Below, in pieces: positions 33,162 to 46,388 of a DNA stretch of 64,000 nt (positions are counted from its first letter, which is position 1; every line of letters begins with the position of its first letter). The stretch is from Roridomyces roridus. Taxonomy: Eukaryota > Basidiomycota > Agaricomycetes > Agaricales > Mycenaceae. The stretch spans positions 1,240,001 through 1,304,000 of the forward strand of contig JARKIF010000009.1 of assembly GCA_029378245.1 (NCBI GenBank), read 5' to 3'. The notes beneath the pieces are model-generated. The model did not search any database. It was not told the origin of the DNA and was given only the letters and a program-made list of their open reading frames with translations. The translations under genes were made by a program, and so were the position numbers.

Positions 33162-35500
33162 ATGTGTGGAATATTTTGCTGTGCCAAAGACGATACCCTC
33201 CCTCTGTCCGATCTCCGCGAACGTCTCAAGGTTGCGAATGGCGCTCGGGGTCAGTGTTTGTGGCCCAGCTGAGCCTAGGAGGATGACACCGCAGCAGGAC
33301 CTGACTCGCAGGAGACTGTGCGCGTAGAAGTGACTGGTTCTGGTGTCTTGGATCTTTTCGCTTCAGAGCTCCGGTTGCGGGGCAGTCATCCCGTAGTGCA
33401 GCCCCATCAAGACAACGAAAAGAATATTCTCTGTTGGAACGGCGAGGTCACTACTTTCCTCCGTTCATGCATTTTCGATCTCTGATGCCTAGCATTCAAG
33501 ATATTTGAGGGTCTTGATGTCCGTTCTTTTCTTCCTCACGAGACCAGTGCAGTCTACATTTCTGAAGATGTAGATCGCCGAGGATGAGAATGATGGTGTC
33601 AAGCTGTCTCGCGCTCTAACGGCAGTGGAAACTGTTGAGGAATGCGCCGCCCTATTCGGGACGATCGAGGGCCCGTATGCGTTCGTGTATTATCAGGTAT
33701 GAGGTTTCTTGGGGTTGTCTTCCTCTCGTGATTATTCTGCAGGCCACCTCCCGGCGTCTGTTTTTCGCCAGAGATCCTGTTGGCCGACGATCCCTTTTGA
33801 TTCACAAGCCCAGCATTGCAAATCCGTATTTTTTGCTGGCTTCAGTGTCGACTGGGTTGGATCCAGCCTCCGAGTTTGAAGAGTTGTCAACCGACTACAT
33901 ATTTTGCCTCGAACTGGGAAAGTTCTTTGAAATGGGAGACGTGTGTATGCCCTTCCTTCCGCGAACTATTCATTCAACCTTCCGTTAGCTTCCCAGCGCC
34001 TTTGATTCGTGCCTAACTAGTTTGCCGCGAAACTCCACAAACGGCGCTCTCTACGTGAGATTCATCCCTAAAATCTTGCCTCAGCTCTCTCACAATGAAA
34101 CCGAAGAGCCAACCAACTCGGGTCAATACAGAGATGCCCCCGGATGATTGGCCTCTCATTGCTGACCTGGAGACTCCCGACTATTTGCTGCCGGCAGCTG
34201 AGGACTTGATCACTCATCTAGGCCGCAGCGTAGAGCTCCGCGTGCGCGACATACCCCAGTTAGTGGAGCTGTTTCTTGCTCGATGCACTTACCCACAGTG
34301 GCAGACCTTGCCCGGGTGCTGCAAGACTCGCGGTACTTTTCAGTGGCGGTGAGTATTTCAGAGCGATTTCTCCCTCCATATTGAATATACGACAGGCATC
34401 GATTGCACCATTATCGCTTTCCTCGCTCATAGGTAAACGCTCTTTAAAGCCTCGGAAAAATCATTGAATTGCGCAAGATACATACCCTCCGACCAACCGA
34501 TAGATCTCCTCAATGTGGCTTTTGAAAACCCAAGAAAGTTGAAGAACCAGGCCAAGAAACAATCCAACGTGATACAAGAGGCGTACATGGTTCCGGATAG
34601 AGTCACCGGCCTTGAAGAGGTGGAAGAATTGCGTAAATTATGTCCCCGTGTTTGGAATTTCGTTCGTGCTGCTGTCATGTCGGTGTCGCGTTACTGAATT
34701 TTGTTTTAGGTGCAAGTCAATGTTCCATACGAGGTCCTTCATCTGCTGCTGCCGGTGTAGCACGCTAATACGTTCCAGTAGGAATTCCAAGCATCTCGGT
34801 CTCTGGTCGAATCGTTAATGTTCCCGAGCCGGACTGTCATGGACCTGGTATCTCAACTCTCGTTTGACTGGCTCGTTCTCATCACGGCTCAGAGTTTGGC
34901 CGTCTGCCTTGTACTTTGCTTCTCGAGGGAAGGGCGTCATTCGAGACTCGAATTCCGAACCCGTCCCATACACCACCCCTGCCCGGGTCTTGTTGAACGG
35001 CCTCGGGTCTGACGAGCTATTAGGTGGTTATGGCCGTCACCGGTCGGCATACAACACGGGCGGATGGAAAGGCTTGATAGACGAAGTAATCAACGTTTCC
35101 TGCTGATGCTCTGGATTAATTTCCCTCGCAGCTGCAACTCGAAATTGACCGGATCCCGACCCGCAACTTGGGGCGAGATGACCGTGTCATTGCTTGTCAT
35201 GGGAAAGAGACGCGACATCCGTTTTTGTCGCTCACCCTGATAGATTTCCTTGCGCGGCTCCCCGTGCATCTGAAGGTGGACCCGCGAGTCCCACCTGCGG
35301 CTGGTGACAAGATGTTGCTGAGATTGGCAGCAAGAAAGCTGGGTTTGGTCGAAGCCAGCAGCAGAAAGAAAAGGTAAGAGAGCCCGAAGAAGACATATTT
35401 CTGGTGGGTAACCTGGAACTCATATAGGGCAATGCAATTCGGTAGTCACTCTGCTAAGATGGATGGGGAGAGGAGGGGAGACGTAGCTATAGACTTGTGA
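33162..35500 (+). CDS. Asparagine-synthetase-like protein (ASNSD1 / yeast YML096W type), with one-base frameshift
   Basis: This is a member of the poorly understood ASNSD1 family, which joins an N-terminal nucleophile glutaminase-like domain to an asparagine-synthetase-like domain. It starts MCGIFCCAKDD, with Cys2 in the glutaminase position, followed by ARDPVGRRSLL. The synthetase half has the PP-loop AVLFSGGIDCTIIAFLAHRY, FPSRTVMDLSLA, LNGLGSDELLGGYGRHR and GKETRHPFLSLTLIDFLARL, ending RKKRAMQFGSHSAKM and IDL. About nine introns are needed. At about 34902-34905 the reading frame breaks: TVMDLSLAV must continue as ALYFASRGKGVI, but there is one base too many. I could find no intron that fixes this without losing conserved residues. 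Confidence 0.82.
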
Positions 35501-35606
35501 GGCCATGTACTTCACTAGGATGGCTTTTTGGTGGCAGTGACGCGTTATTGTGGCTTAATTGGACTCCTGCCGTGCCGCGTCTACTCTCTCTTGAGTCTTC
35601 CTCTTC

Positions 35607-36670
35607 ATGGCCGTGCCCAACTCCCTGCTCCGAGTTATCGTTCCTCTGGGAGTTGCAGCGTTTGCGGTACAGAGCTCCATATATGATGTACCGGGTGGAT
35701 ACAGAGCCGTCATGTTCGACCGTTTCTCCGGGGTGAAAGACCAAGTCAGTGCCGGGTTCTTGCACAAGAGAATGCACGTTTGAGCAATTTCTAGGCCTCA
35801 AATGAGGGCACTCACTTCCTGGTTCCATGGCTGCAAAGAGCCATTCTGTACGACTGCCGTATCAAACCTCGGGTCAGTGCAGACGTCTATGCGGTACTTT
35901 AACATTCTGAGTTTCTCTGCAGAATATCTCCACAACGACTGGGTCCAAGGACTTGCAAATGGTGTCGATAACTCTGCGAGTTCTGTCGCGGCCAGACGTT
36001 GCGCATCTCTCCAAAATCTACCAAAGCCTCGGCATGGATTACGATGAACGTGTCTTGCCCTCTATTGGAAACGAGGTCTTGAAGAGCATCGTTGCTCAGT
36101 TTGACGCGGCGGAGCTCATCACGCAGCGTGAAGTTGTGCGTACTTGAGTTGCACAAAGAGTGACTAGTAACACTATTCCAGGTTTCCGCTCGCATTCGAG
36201 CCGACCTCCTCCAGCGTGCGGGAGAGTTCAACATAAAATTAGAAGACGTTTCCATCACCCACCTCACTTTTGGAAAGGTACGGACCAGCCCAAGCGACAG
36301 TTGTCTTGTACTAATGCGATACAGGAATTCACGCAAGCTGTAGAAGCTAAACAAATTGCACAGCAAGGTATGGCCCAGACCAACAGCAATTGCTGTCTCT
36401 CATCTCCGGACTACAGATGCGGAGCGTGCTAAATTCATCGTCGAAAAGGCTGAGCAGGAGCGACAAGCGGCAGTCATCCGGGCAGAGGGTGAAGCCGAGG
36501 CGGCATCCACCATTTCCAAGGCGCTGGAAAGGGCTGGGGAGGCATTTGTTGCATTCCGGAAAATTGAGGCCAGCAAGGCGATTGTGCAGTCGCTTGCGGG
36601 CAATCCCAATGTGACTTACATTCCGTCTGGGGGTGGAAATGTGCTACTTCAGGTACCTACGAAAAAGTAA
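35607..36670 (+). CDS. PHB1: Prohibitin 1
   Basis: Phb1 forms ring complexes with Phb2 in the mitochondrial inner membrane and guards respiratory-chain assembly and protein turnover. The protein starts [19 protein letters not shown], the N-terminal membrane anchor, then [20 protein letters not shown]. The SPFH/PHB domain has [40 protein letters not shown] and [20 protein letters not shown]. The coiled coil has [20 protein letters not shown]. The C terminus is [16 protein letters not shown]. All family blocks are present and five or more short introns join in frame. The start lies 106 bases after the ASNSD1-like stop on the same strand. Confidence 0.95.
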
Positions 36671-36790
36671 TACAGCGTCATTTTTGGTGTGAATAGCCAC
36701 GGATCTAGGCCTCGGCTGTTTTGTCACGTGTGACCCAGCATAACTTGCTTTTCGCGACGAACACTACCAGCTCGGGTTCTCGGGTTCTCT

Positions 36791-36851
36791 GTATCTCTCT
36801 CCTCTCTCTTTCCTCTCTTTCCTCTCCGTCTCCGTCTCTCTCGTCTCTATT
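36791..36851 (+). promoter_or_regulatory. CT-rich tract upstream of the PUB1-type gene
   Basis: About 60 bases consist almost only of C and T (repeated TCTCTC and CCTCTC), ending roughly 85 bases before the start codon at 36935. Such tracts often precede transcription start sites of strongly expressed filamentous-fungal genes. The role here is inferred from composition and position. Confidence 0.5.
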
Positions 36852-36934
36852 TCGTCAGCCGTTCTGTTTTGCTATCCCGACTGCGCCGCTCAATTCGTTG
36901 CAGATATCATTTTCCTTCCTCTTTCAATCCAATC

Positions 36935-38411
36935 ATGAATATGATGGGTGCTGCGGATGCCGCGGTATGTTCTTGTCAATGTCTACGGTAGGTCGCAGCT
37001 GACAGTACTCACAGAGGCGGGCTCACCTCTATGTCGGAAACTTGAGCCCCCGCGTCACCGAGTACATGCTCACCGAAATCTTTGCTGTCGCCGGGCCCGT
37101 CCAGCACGTCAAAATCATTCCCGATCGCAACTACCAGCACGGTGGCCTCAACTACGGCTTCGTCGAGTATATGGATATGCGTGCGGCTGAGACTGCCCTT
37201 CAGACTCTCAACGGTCGCAAAATCTTCGACACCGAAATCCGCGTCAACTGGGCCTACCAGGGTCAGCAGAACAAGGAGGACACCACCGGGCACTACCACG
37301 TCTTCGTTGGCGATCTCAGCCCCGAAGTCAACGACGAGGTTCTCGCCAAGGCGTTCAGTGCTTTCGGGACCATGTCCGATGCGCGGGTTATGTGGGACAT
37401 GAACTCTGGCAAATCTCGTGGATACGGCTTCCTTGCATTCAGAGACAAGACGGATGCGGAACAGGCTATCGCAACCATGAATGGCGAATGGCTCGGTTCT
37501 CGTGCTATCCGCGTCAATTGGGCCAATCAGAAGACCCAGGGCGCTCCCCCTGCTGGCGGCATGGGAGGCGGCATGGGAGGCGGCATGGGAGGCGGAGGTG
37601 GCGGTGCCATGCCTCCCATGACCTCTCCTCGTCCCACCGGTGGCCCAGCGCCCCCTAGCATGGGCACCGCTCCAGCTCCCATCAACTTCCAAGGAGGGCC
37701 CCTCTCGTACGAGTCCGTCGTCCAGCAAACCCCCGCATACAACACGACTGTCTACGTCGGAAACTTGGTGCCCTACTGCACGCAGGCTGACCTTATTCCC
37801 TTGTTCCAATCCATCGGCTACCTCTCCGAAATCCGCATGCAAGCCGACCGCGGTTTCGCCTTTGTCAAACTCGACACGCACGAGCACGCTGCAATGGCGA
37901 TTGTACAATTGCAAGGCCAGAACGTCCATGGCAGACCTATCAAGTGCAGTTGGGGCAAGGACAGGGCGGACGGCACTGGCCCACAGCCTTTGAGCCCGGC
38001 TCCCGGAGCGACTCCATACGGAAACCTGCCCATGTACGGTATGCCCCAGGCGGCTTCTTACGGTCAATACGGTTTCGGTGCCTACCCCGGATTCCCCAAT
38101 CAGGCGGCTTCGCCCGGTGCTCCCGGATCCCCCGGCATGCCTCAGCCGACGAGCGCTGGCGGAGCAGGTCTTGGATTGGCTCCTGGTGCTGCCCAGTCCG
38201 GTGGTGATCCCAACGCACTCGCTGCTGCCGGACAGGCTGGCCAGGCGCAGTGGGGTGGAGCCGATCCCAACTCGTACTATTCTAACTATTGGGGTGGTAT
38301 GTGTTTACGTCTTCCTTGGTGCCTTGCTGTTCTAAATCTTCTGGCACAGGCTATTACGGTCAGCAAGCTGGCCAAGGAGGTGGCAACGCCCAGATGCCCG
38401 GTGCTCCTTGA
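36935..38411 (+). CDS. PUB1: Triple-RRM RNA-binding protein, Pub1/TIA-1 type
   Basis: Pub1/TIA-1 proteins bind U-rich mRNA and join stress granules. Three RRMs are visible. The first has AHLYVGNLSPRVTEYML and YGFVEYMDMRAA; the second HVFVGDLSPEVNDEVL and SRGYGFLAFRDKTDAEQAI; the third TTVYVGNLVPYCTQADL and RGFAFVKLDTHEHA. A Gly/Met repeat (GGGMGGGMGGG) links RRM2 and RRM3. The C-terminal 130 residues are rich in Gly, Ala, Pro, Gln and Tyr and likely prion-like. The first exon (MNMMGAADAA) is followed by an intron ending at about 37011. A last short exon gives YYGQQAGQGGGNAQMPGAP. RRM order and linker match Pub1; the name is by resemblance. Confidence 0.87.
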
Positions 38412-38702
38412 TTGTACTGATAGATACAGTGAAATATTTTCACGTTCAAGGCTTTCCTTCTTGTTCGTCGTCTCCCTTTATCCAACTGTAGCTCAATTCC
38501 AGCTATAACTGTTTGCCTCCCAAAATTTCCTGCTCCTTCCTTTCTACCTACCTCGTATGTATCCCAAGGTCTCAGTTGTTCAATCGCAATATTCAGAGCG
38601 CACACCGCGAAATTAAGTATTGAGCACGAACCAAGGTATTCTAGATAAGAATATAGCGGGATATAATGGACACGGGGTATGGGGGAATTTATTCTTCAAT
38701 CA

Positions 38703-39694
38703 TCAACCATTCGGCGTCAGATCCACGGCCTTCTCCGCTGGAGATGGTGTCCCATCCTTCTTCTGAGGGGGCTCCTCCTCCTCCATCCCGTCCTCGTTTC
38801 CCGACACCGAGGACTGGGAGGCCGAGTCGACGCCATTCTTATCGGAGGCGCCGTCTCGCCAGGTCAAGACCGTCTGATGACGCGAGCGCATATTCTCGTA
38901 GAATTCGTTGGCCTCGTTCATCTTGTTCGCTTCGACCTGCTTCGCGTCCAACCATCGTTGCAAGAGTTTGGCGTTGTCTTTTGTGAGGATTTGGTTGCGA
39001 TCTTCGATCTGGCCGAGCTCGAGCTGTAGTGTGCTGATCTCGTCGTGGAGAATCTGCTCGAATTGGTGAAAAGGTATCGAATGGGCCGCAGAGTTCTCGT
39101 ACCTGCACAGTGCGATCCTTCTCGGCCATTAGCTCGTTGTGCTGATCGACCTTGCGCCTGAGGACCGCGATTTCGTCCCTCGTTGTTCTCAGAGTCTCCG
39201 AATCGACCCGTGCCAACTCTTCCTTTTCTCGGAGAGTCTCGTTCATTGACAAGAGACGTTGGGCGTTCTGCCCTTGAGTTTTGTACACGGTCGCCAGTTC
39301 GTCGCGGAGTGCTGAGATTTGGGACTCGAGAGAAGCCATGTACGCGGCTCGTACGGGATTGCTGCGATTAGTTAGGACTACTGGTGTGAAGCATGCATGC
39401 AACGAGGCTCACTCTTCACTCGTGCCGCTGGGCGCAACAGCACCAGACGACGCAGGTGGACTGCTAGGACCAGGACGGACGGAGCCAACGGCGCGCAGGA
39501 GGGAAGCATTTCGTTCTTTTAAAAGCTTGGTCTGCTGCGCCAACTTGCGGTCTAGCGTGAGTTCAGTCGACGGGGAGAGCGTGTTTTTGAGGGCGAGGCA
39601 TACACTGCTCGATAATGGGTGAGAATGCAGACTCGCGGGCATTGCGTTCTGTAAGTCGCAAACGGAGAAGCTCTTGCCAGACGGGCTCGCCCAT
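38703..39694 (-). CDS. ATG16: Autophagy protein Atg16
   Basis: Atg16 dimerises and holds the Atg12-Atg5 conjugate, which directs Atg8 lipidation on the forming autophagosome. The first exon reads MGEPVWQELLRLRLTERNAR, then ESAFSPIIEQY, the conserved Atg5-binding N terminus. After RKLAQQTKLLKERNASLLRA comes a long coiled coil (SLESQISALRDELATVYKTQ to LQLELGQIEDRNQILTKDN). The C-terminal 60 residues are acidic and disordered. There are no WD40 repeats, as in other fungal Atg16. Introns split the gene after EQ(Y), after TSEE and after TVQ. The start is set by the ATG at 39694. It is divergent from YPT7, with 78 bases between the start codons. Confidence 0.88.
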
Positions 39695-39772
39695 GAACGG
39701 TTGACGCGCGGAGCGAGGACTTGATCAGTGTTTGGTCCTACCACTTATCGTCTCTCTTCTCTTGTACCAGCC
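39695..39772. promoter_or_regulatory. Bidirectional promoter, ATG16 / YPT7
   Basis: Only 78 bases lie between the start codons of ATG16 (minus) and YPT7 (plus). The interval contains a pyrimidine-rich stretch on the plus strand close to YPT7 (CGTCTCTCTTCTCTTG). Both genes act in autophagy, so a shared promoter is plausible. Confidence 0.5.
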
Positions 39773-40684
<912 letters not shown>

Positions 40685-40845
40685 GGACAGGTTATTGCTG
40701 CTCTATACCTACTAGTATACCTTTCTCATGTATTCATCCTAATGCACCTGAGTGTCCATATACGTTTTGGTCCCAACCGGTATTTGGTGTGATTGACAAA
40801 GCATTTCTCTCTCTTCCTCTCCTTGCATCTGTACTCGGGGTATCG

Positions 40846-43390
40846 ATGCTTTTCGACCCGGCAACGAGCACACACCTTAAACCCTGGCTTGTCCGGACAC
40901 TCGAGCCCATGTACGCGTTTTTGCGTTTCCCTTACTACTCATAGTACTCACCCACTTTGCGCCACACCCAGCTGCGATGCCGAGCCCGGAGCCCTTGCAG
41001 ACTACATACTTGCCTTGTTGAAGCATAATGTCCCCGAGGCAGAGATGCGCAAGGAGCTGGCCGTACAGTTGGACGAATTTCTTGAAAAAGGTGTGTTTCT
41101 GCGTATCTATCTTCCACTGCCCATTCCAATACGATATCTAAAGCGGAATGCCCTCCATTCATCGACACGTTATTCACTGTCCTGCGCACCAAGTCGTACC
41201 TCCCGTATGGAACTGGCCCGTCGACCTCCTCATTCCCCACCGCCGACACCGGTATCCCCATTCCGTTGGACAATCCGACTCCTTCTGACTCACCCAGTCG
41301 AACGCGAAAACGGAGCTTCGACAGCGATGGCCTGGAAGGGCAGCCTCCAGCAAAAGGCCCTCGGCTGAGTAGCGAAGGTCAATTTTCGCGATATTCGGAC
41401 GGGAACCAGTCTACCGGCAGTTGGGGCGTGCCGCGCCCGTCCAACGGCTTTCCTCCGAATGTGATTGGCATGAATGGAGGCGGGCAGATGAATGGGAGGC
41501 GAGGCCTGCCATACCAGCCACCTGAACAAAAACGGGGAATATGTCGGGATTACCATAGTGCGTCGTCTGTTCTCTCTCACCGATATTTCTGCTGACCATT
41601 AACAACTCAGATAATGGATATTGCTCTCGCGGTGCGTACTGCAAGTTCAGTCACGGAGAGGATGCCGTAGTACCGAGCCAAATATACGGGGGAATGAACG
41701 CTGCGGGGATGCCATTCATGCCCATGTTTGCGGGTGGATTTGGAGGCGCCGGTCCTGCCTACGATCCTAACGAAGCGCGCATGGACATGCGGACAAACGG
41801 AGCAGCACGGCCACAACCACGCGCACCGCTCATGAACAGGGCTCAGCAGGAAGGAGGAGGAATCATGCGTCGTTCTGGCGAATTGCCTGTGATTCAGGAC
41901 CTGACGCCCCCTGGGACAGGTTCTCCGACAGTAGACCCTCAGGCTCATCTACACTCACCAAAAACTCAAATGGGCGGTCTCCCTGTGATGCAAATGGATG
42001 TCGAAATGCCGAATCCGATGGAAATGATGGGAGGTCATATGCTGCCTCCGCACCCTGGTGCTTTCCGTGGCGGCCGCGGTGGGGGCCCGCGTGGGAAGGG
42101 CGTCTTTAACGGCGAAGTCCACAAATTCAACCCCGAGCGCAAAAACGACAAGACTCTGGTGGTAGAAAAGATCCCAGAGGACAAACTGAGCCTGGATGCG
42201 GTCAACGACTGGTTCAAACGCTTCGGAACGGTCACCAATGTCGCCATTGATAGACCGAGCGCAAAAGCCTTGGTCAGCTTCTCGAATCACGACGAGGCTC
42301 ATGCTGCCTGGAAATCGGAGGATGCGGTCTTCAACAATCGCTTTGTCAAATTATTCTGGCATCGTCCGATGGAGGGCCATGGTCAAGCCGGTGTGCGAAT
42401 GCTCGCAGCCTCGGCGCCGGTGGTGGCGAATATTGCAGCCAAAGTGGAGGCAGGCCCGTCGGCGCCTGCGCGGACTGCCGCTACGCCCGCCCGCAAAACG
42501 GCGGCCTCGGCTCTAGCTGCTAAACAACAGCTGCTTGAAAAGCAGATCGCTGAGCAGAAGGCCTTGATGGAATCGTTGTCCACGGCTTCGCCTCCGGAGA
42601 AGAAGGAAATCATGGCTCGGCTGCGCAAGTTGACTGAAGAGATGTCGGCGACACCACTCACCCCTACGGTGGCCAAGACCCAAGATCCCGAGAAGAAGGA
42701 GCGAGAGCGGCTGGACAAGGAGCTGGAGTTGCATAGTGTTACGGTTCAGGTGGAGGAAGAGACCACGGAGGATTTAAAGGCAAAACTGGAGCGACTCAAA
42801 GCAGAGGCAAGTTTCATAAATTGTTTATATTCCTTTATTAATGGTCCAAACAGGCTGCAAGCCTTGGCTTGTCCGATTCTTCTGCAGAAACGTCGTGGGG
42901 CGGCTCGTATCGTCCGTACCGTGGTCGCGGTCGAGGAGCGCGGAGCTACTACCGTGGAGCTGGGCCAGGCCGTGGTGGTCCGCCACGCGCCAGCATGAAG
43001 CTCGATAACCGTCCAAAGAAACTTTGGGTCAAGGGCGCCAAGGAAGGCAGCGAGCAAGGCGTCCGGGATTGGTTTGAGACGACCGGCCAGGTGGAATCCG
43101 TGTCTGCTGTTGAAAACGGGGACATCTTGGTCACGTTCCGAACACGGAGTGGGGCGGAGCAAGGGCTGGCCAAAGGCAACAACATCTCTCTGGTCGGGCC
43201 TGTACAAATTTCGTGGGACAGTGGCTCCGCGACGTCGACGGCGCCGAAACCTACCAAAGATACTGACACCAACGGTGCGCAGCCTCCCGAGTCACCGTTG
43301 GCACCACACTCGCCAGGTCCTTCGGTGCAGGAGGAGGAGGTCGCTAGTGGGTGGGGCGACGGGGACGAAGACGGGATGGGCATGGTCTGA
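40846..43390 (+). CDS. RBM26/27-type RNA-binding protein (PWI-like, CCCH, RRM)
   Basis: The human RBM26/27 and fission yeast Rmn1 family assists nuclear RNA decay adaptor complexes. The N-terminal block (LKPWLVRTLEPICDAEPGAL, ADYILALLKHNVPEAEMRKE) is the PWI-like fold. After a disordered region comes one CCCH zinc finger: GICRDYHNNGYCSRGAYC and then KFSH, spacing C8-C5-C3-H. An RRM follows (KTLVVEKIPEDKLSLDAVND, KALVSFSNHDEAHAAW), then a charged coiled coil (about 120 residues), an RG-rich patch (YRGRGRGARSYYRG) and a second RRM-like segment (KKLWVKGAKEGSEQGVRDWF). The acidic end is GWGDGDEDGMGMV. Four introns join in frame. The order of domains is diagnostic; the role in decay is transferred from the family. 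Confidence 0.83.
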
Positions 43391-43507
43391 ACCCAGTGTA
43401 TCTTTTATATTCTTGTACTAAAAACTCGATGCACCGCACTACAATTGCAGAACTGCTGGGCCTTGTCCCGGACGCCTCATGAATTATCACAAAAATAAGA
43501 TCTACAT

Positions 43508-45138
43508 CTACGCCCCGAGTAATTCGGGGAACAAAGTCCCGATGATACAATCCAGTAATAACATGACGAGGTGGACGTTGCACTCGCGACTTGTTAGTGG
43601 ATCGAGTGCAGCGGCCAACGTTTCACTTGGGTCCGAACCCAGAACCAAAGGTAGGAGATGCGTCTCAACTACAGATTACAAGTCAGATCAGGTGTGCAAA
43701 AAAAAGAAAAGATGGACGCACCCCATGGCGATTTGCCACGATACGCCAAGAGCCGCGCACGCATTTGTGCCTGCTCCTCTGGGGTCGGGTCCGGCGGTGG
43801 TGGAGCTGGATAGCCGTTTGGAAACAGCGTTCGCTTTGCAGCGAGAGTTATCGTGAGAAGCAGCTTGGGGGAGAGCGCTTGTGCGAGCAAGTATGGAAGG
43901 AGGCTAGAAAAGACAAGTCAGAACCTAGTCACTACCCAGAGAAAGACTCACCGGTCGAGGAAAGGCGAGAATAGGAGTAAGACGAGTGAGATAGTATGCA
44001 TTATTGAGGATGCAGCCATGCGTGCGGAGGTGGTGAATATTTCGGACACGAGCATGAGGGCGGGGAGGGCGTGGTTGGACTGGGCATAGATTGCTGCTAC
44101 GGGAGACTCCTGGGGCGCAGACGCTGCCCACGAAGATGAGATGGAGGATGAAGCGGATATGGAGGGAGAGTTGGGTGATACTGGTATAGGTACTGAGGCG
44201 GGAGACCTAGGGGGGAAGAGGGGCGAAGCAGAGACACGTGTGGTCTGGAGCCGCTGTGGGGACTGATTCACGCGTTTAATGGTGGTGACCGCGTGTCGGT
44301 AGGCTTGTGCCATGGCGAGGCCAACGCTGGACAAGGCCTGAATAGCAGACAGGGCCACCACGATGAGGGTGTGGTAGGAAAAGTGCGACGCTGGAGGAGA
44401 AGGTGGCCGTGGCTGGGCGTTTTGTCAAGATATGTTCATGTCGAGAAGAATTGGGCTGACTTTGGAGAGCAAGACTGATTGCTGGCCAAGAGAATCGAGA
44501 ATGATTTTCTGAATGAACCAAGGTTGTGTTATCTTGGGGATAACATCCTGGAGCAGGATCTTGACGACAATTTCGCGAATGACATAACGCTCGGGCTCGG
44601 GCGCGTAGTCTTCTGGAGGAAGACACGACTTGAGGATGTGATCTACCAATTGGCGCATATACTCTGGGTCAATGGTGCCATCCGCGGCAACAGCCATGTG
44701 CGGCTGGGCGTTGTGAAACAGAAGGGGAATTCCTAGGGCTCCACCACTCGCGTACGAGGTGGAAACCTTTGCCGCCGCGTTGCGATAGTCCCTGTAGTGC
44801 TGGGTAACGATTGCAGGGACGTCATGGAAGACGAGGGGGACGAGATCTGCGTCGAGGACGCGTGTTTCGAGTGCACGAACGACATGGGTCAATATGCGGG
44901 CAATGTCTGGCAGAAACTCCTTGTCGTAGCGGGAGATTTTGGTCCACCACGGATTGACAAAGGCGCGCAGGGCAAGGGCAATAAAGTCATAGAGCTCTGC
45001 AGTCAGTTCCGGCGGGGTACTTGGAGCTGCAAAGAGCGGAGGAAGGTCGTTGGAAGGCCATGTGGGGAAGAGCAGTCGCTTGGACAGCGAGGCCTTGGGG
45101 ACGTTGGCACTTGCCTTGGAGGTGATGGAGGCGGCCAT
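43508..45138 (-). CDS. PXA-domain protein
   Basis: The PXA domain occurs in sorting nexins and in fungal ER or endosomal membrane proteins. The N-terminal PXA part has KRLLFPTWPSNDLPPLF, LYDFIALALRAFVNPWWTKI, LLFHNAQPHMAVAADGTIDP and LRQLV-type helix (YMRQLVDHILKSCLPPEDYA), with VVKILLQDVIPKITQPWF. Hydrophobic segments follow: TLIVVALSAIQALSSVGLAM and LVLLLFSPFLDR. The C terminus has LLPYLLAQALSPKLLLTITL, FPNGYPAPPPPDPTPEEQAQ, and a last exon with HLLPLVLGSDPSETLAAALD ending FPELLGA. The last intron (GTGCGT...CTGTAG) is needed to reach this end. The protein is probably anchored in the ER or nuclear envelope; this is inferred from the hydrophobic regions. It is divergent from the next gene with 71 bases between starts. 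Confidence 0.82.
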
Positions 45139-45209
45139 GGAAATTAGAGCCGATCAAACTTGCTCTTGCTCTCGTCCACAACGAGCTCTGCGGCGCTAGT
45201 CGCTCGTTC

Positions 45210-46174
45210 ATGGCTCTGCCACGCACCACCCTCATTATAATTATTTGTGTCGCATCGGCCGTTGTGGGCACCATCCTCCTCCTCGTTTTATATCGCCTCT
45301 TCCTGCACCGTCCTCCTGCACCGGTCCCCCTCCCACCCAAGCAGGAATTGGCTCGCTATCGAGAGCAGAGTACACATGGCCTTTGGCACGACCCTCACGC
45401 GCTCTCCGTCCCCTCGTTGCAGTTTGCAGCGAGCAAGTCTTCGTTGACGTACCCAGACAGCCCAGGACGCCATCCTGTCCGCAACCCGAGCTTCATTATG
45501 AGCGAGTCGCCTTCGGAGGACATGTCTCAGTTGGGTACTCCCCAGATGGAGCCTTCAGCACTGCAAATACCACATCTGCCATTCGACACCAGCAGCACCT
45601 CGCTCTCCACCTCTGAATCCTCCCCGAGCGACTCTTCACATCCCCATTCACGCTCGCCGTCTTCCTCGACGCGACCCAAACGTCGAGGTCGACCTCTCTC
45701 TGTTGGTTCCACCAGCAGCTCTGCTCTCTCTCGAAACACTGGCCGACATCAGGGGTCTCCCCACGGCCCCTTTAGTCAGGTCCAGATTGTTTTACCTGCA
45801 CCCCTCGCCTTTAGCGAATCCTCCCGACCGTCAGTTGTCGATCAATGGACGCCCAGGGTCGTGCGTTCAGAACAAAGACGGTCATCAAGCAGTTGTATGT
45901 GGCTACATTCTTTACTTGTCTTGGCACTCAATGTCCTCAAGCTGAACCACGAAAATCCACGTCTCTCTCCCAGCCACCGATAAATGCCTGGCATACCCAA
46001 CGTGCCGCAAGCGCGTCTAATGATTATATACCCCCGCCTGTGCCCCGAATTCCGGAGCAATGGAAGAGCTCTCCGGATTCCTCAGAGCGCACTGGTGAAA
46101 TGCCTCCGCCTGTCGACCGGCCTCCAGGGCAACGTCGACTTCAGCGACGGAGTAGATCCACAACCGCTGTATAG
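45210..46174 (+). CDS. Unknown N-terminally anchored membrane protein, Ser-rich
   Basis: The family is not recognised. The N terminus is a single membrane segment with no long leader (TTLIIIICVASAVVGTILLL, VLYRLFL), followed by HRPPAPVPLPP and a soluble region of about 220 residues very rich in Ser and Pro with basic patches (TRPKRRGRPL). This resembles a signal-anchor protein with a disordered cytoplasmic tail. An intron at about 45896-45943 (GTATGT...CAAG) joins RRSSSS to EPRKSTSLSQPPINAWH. The C terminus is QRRLQRRSRSTTAV. Neighbouring genes give no clear functional hint. Confidence 0.6.
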
Positions 46175-46388
46175 AATAATTAAAAAAATTGAGTTACCTT
46201 CGACGCGCGGGACCTAGGGCCCCATGTTAATTTTGATCTTCGACCGACGCTATAGCATGTCGACACTCGTTCTCCGTTATGTTATACTGTTCCTCAATGG
46301 GACCGCGGCGGTGCAAATCTACCTTCCTTCTTTCCTTCTTTCGACCCGTGATCGCGAATCGCGTAAGGTCCGAGTCAGTCTCTTGCTT

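Noticed and set aside
37009..38067. 352-codon minus-strand ORF opposite the PUB1-type gene
   Set aside because: It is antisense to three clear RRMs on the plus strand; its protein has no family features and only reflects codon bias.
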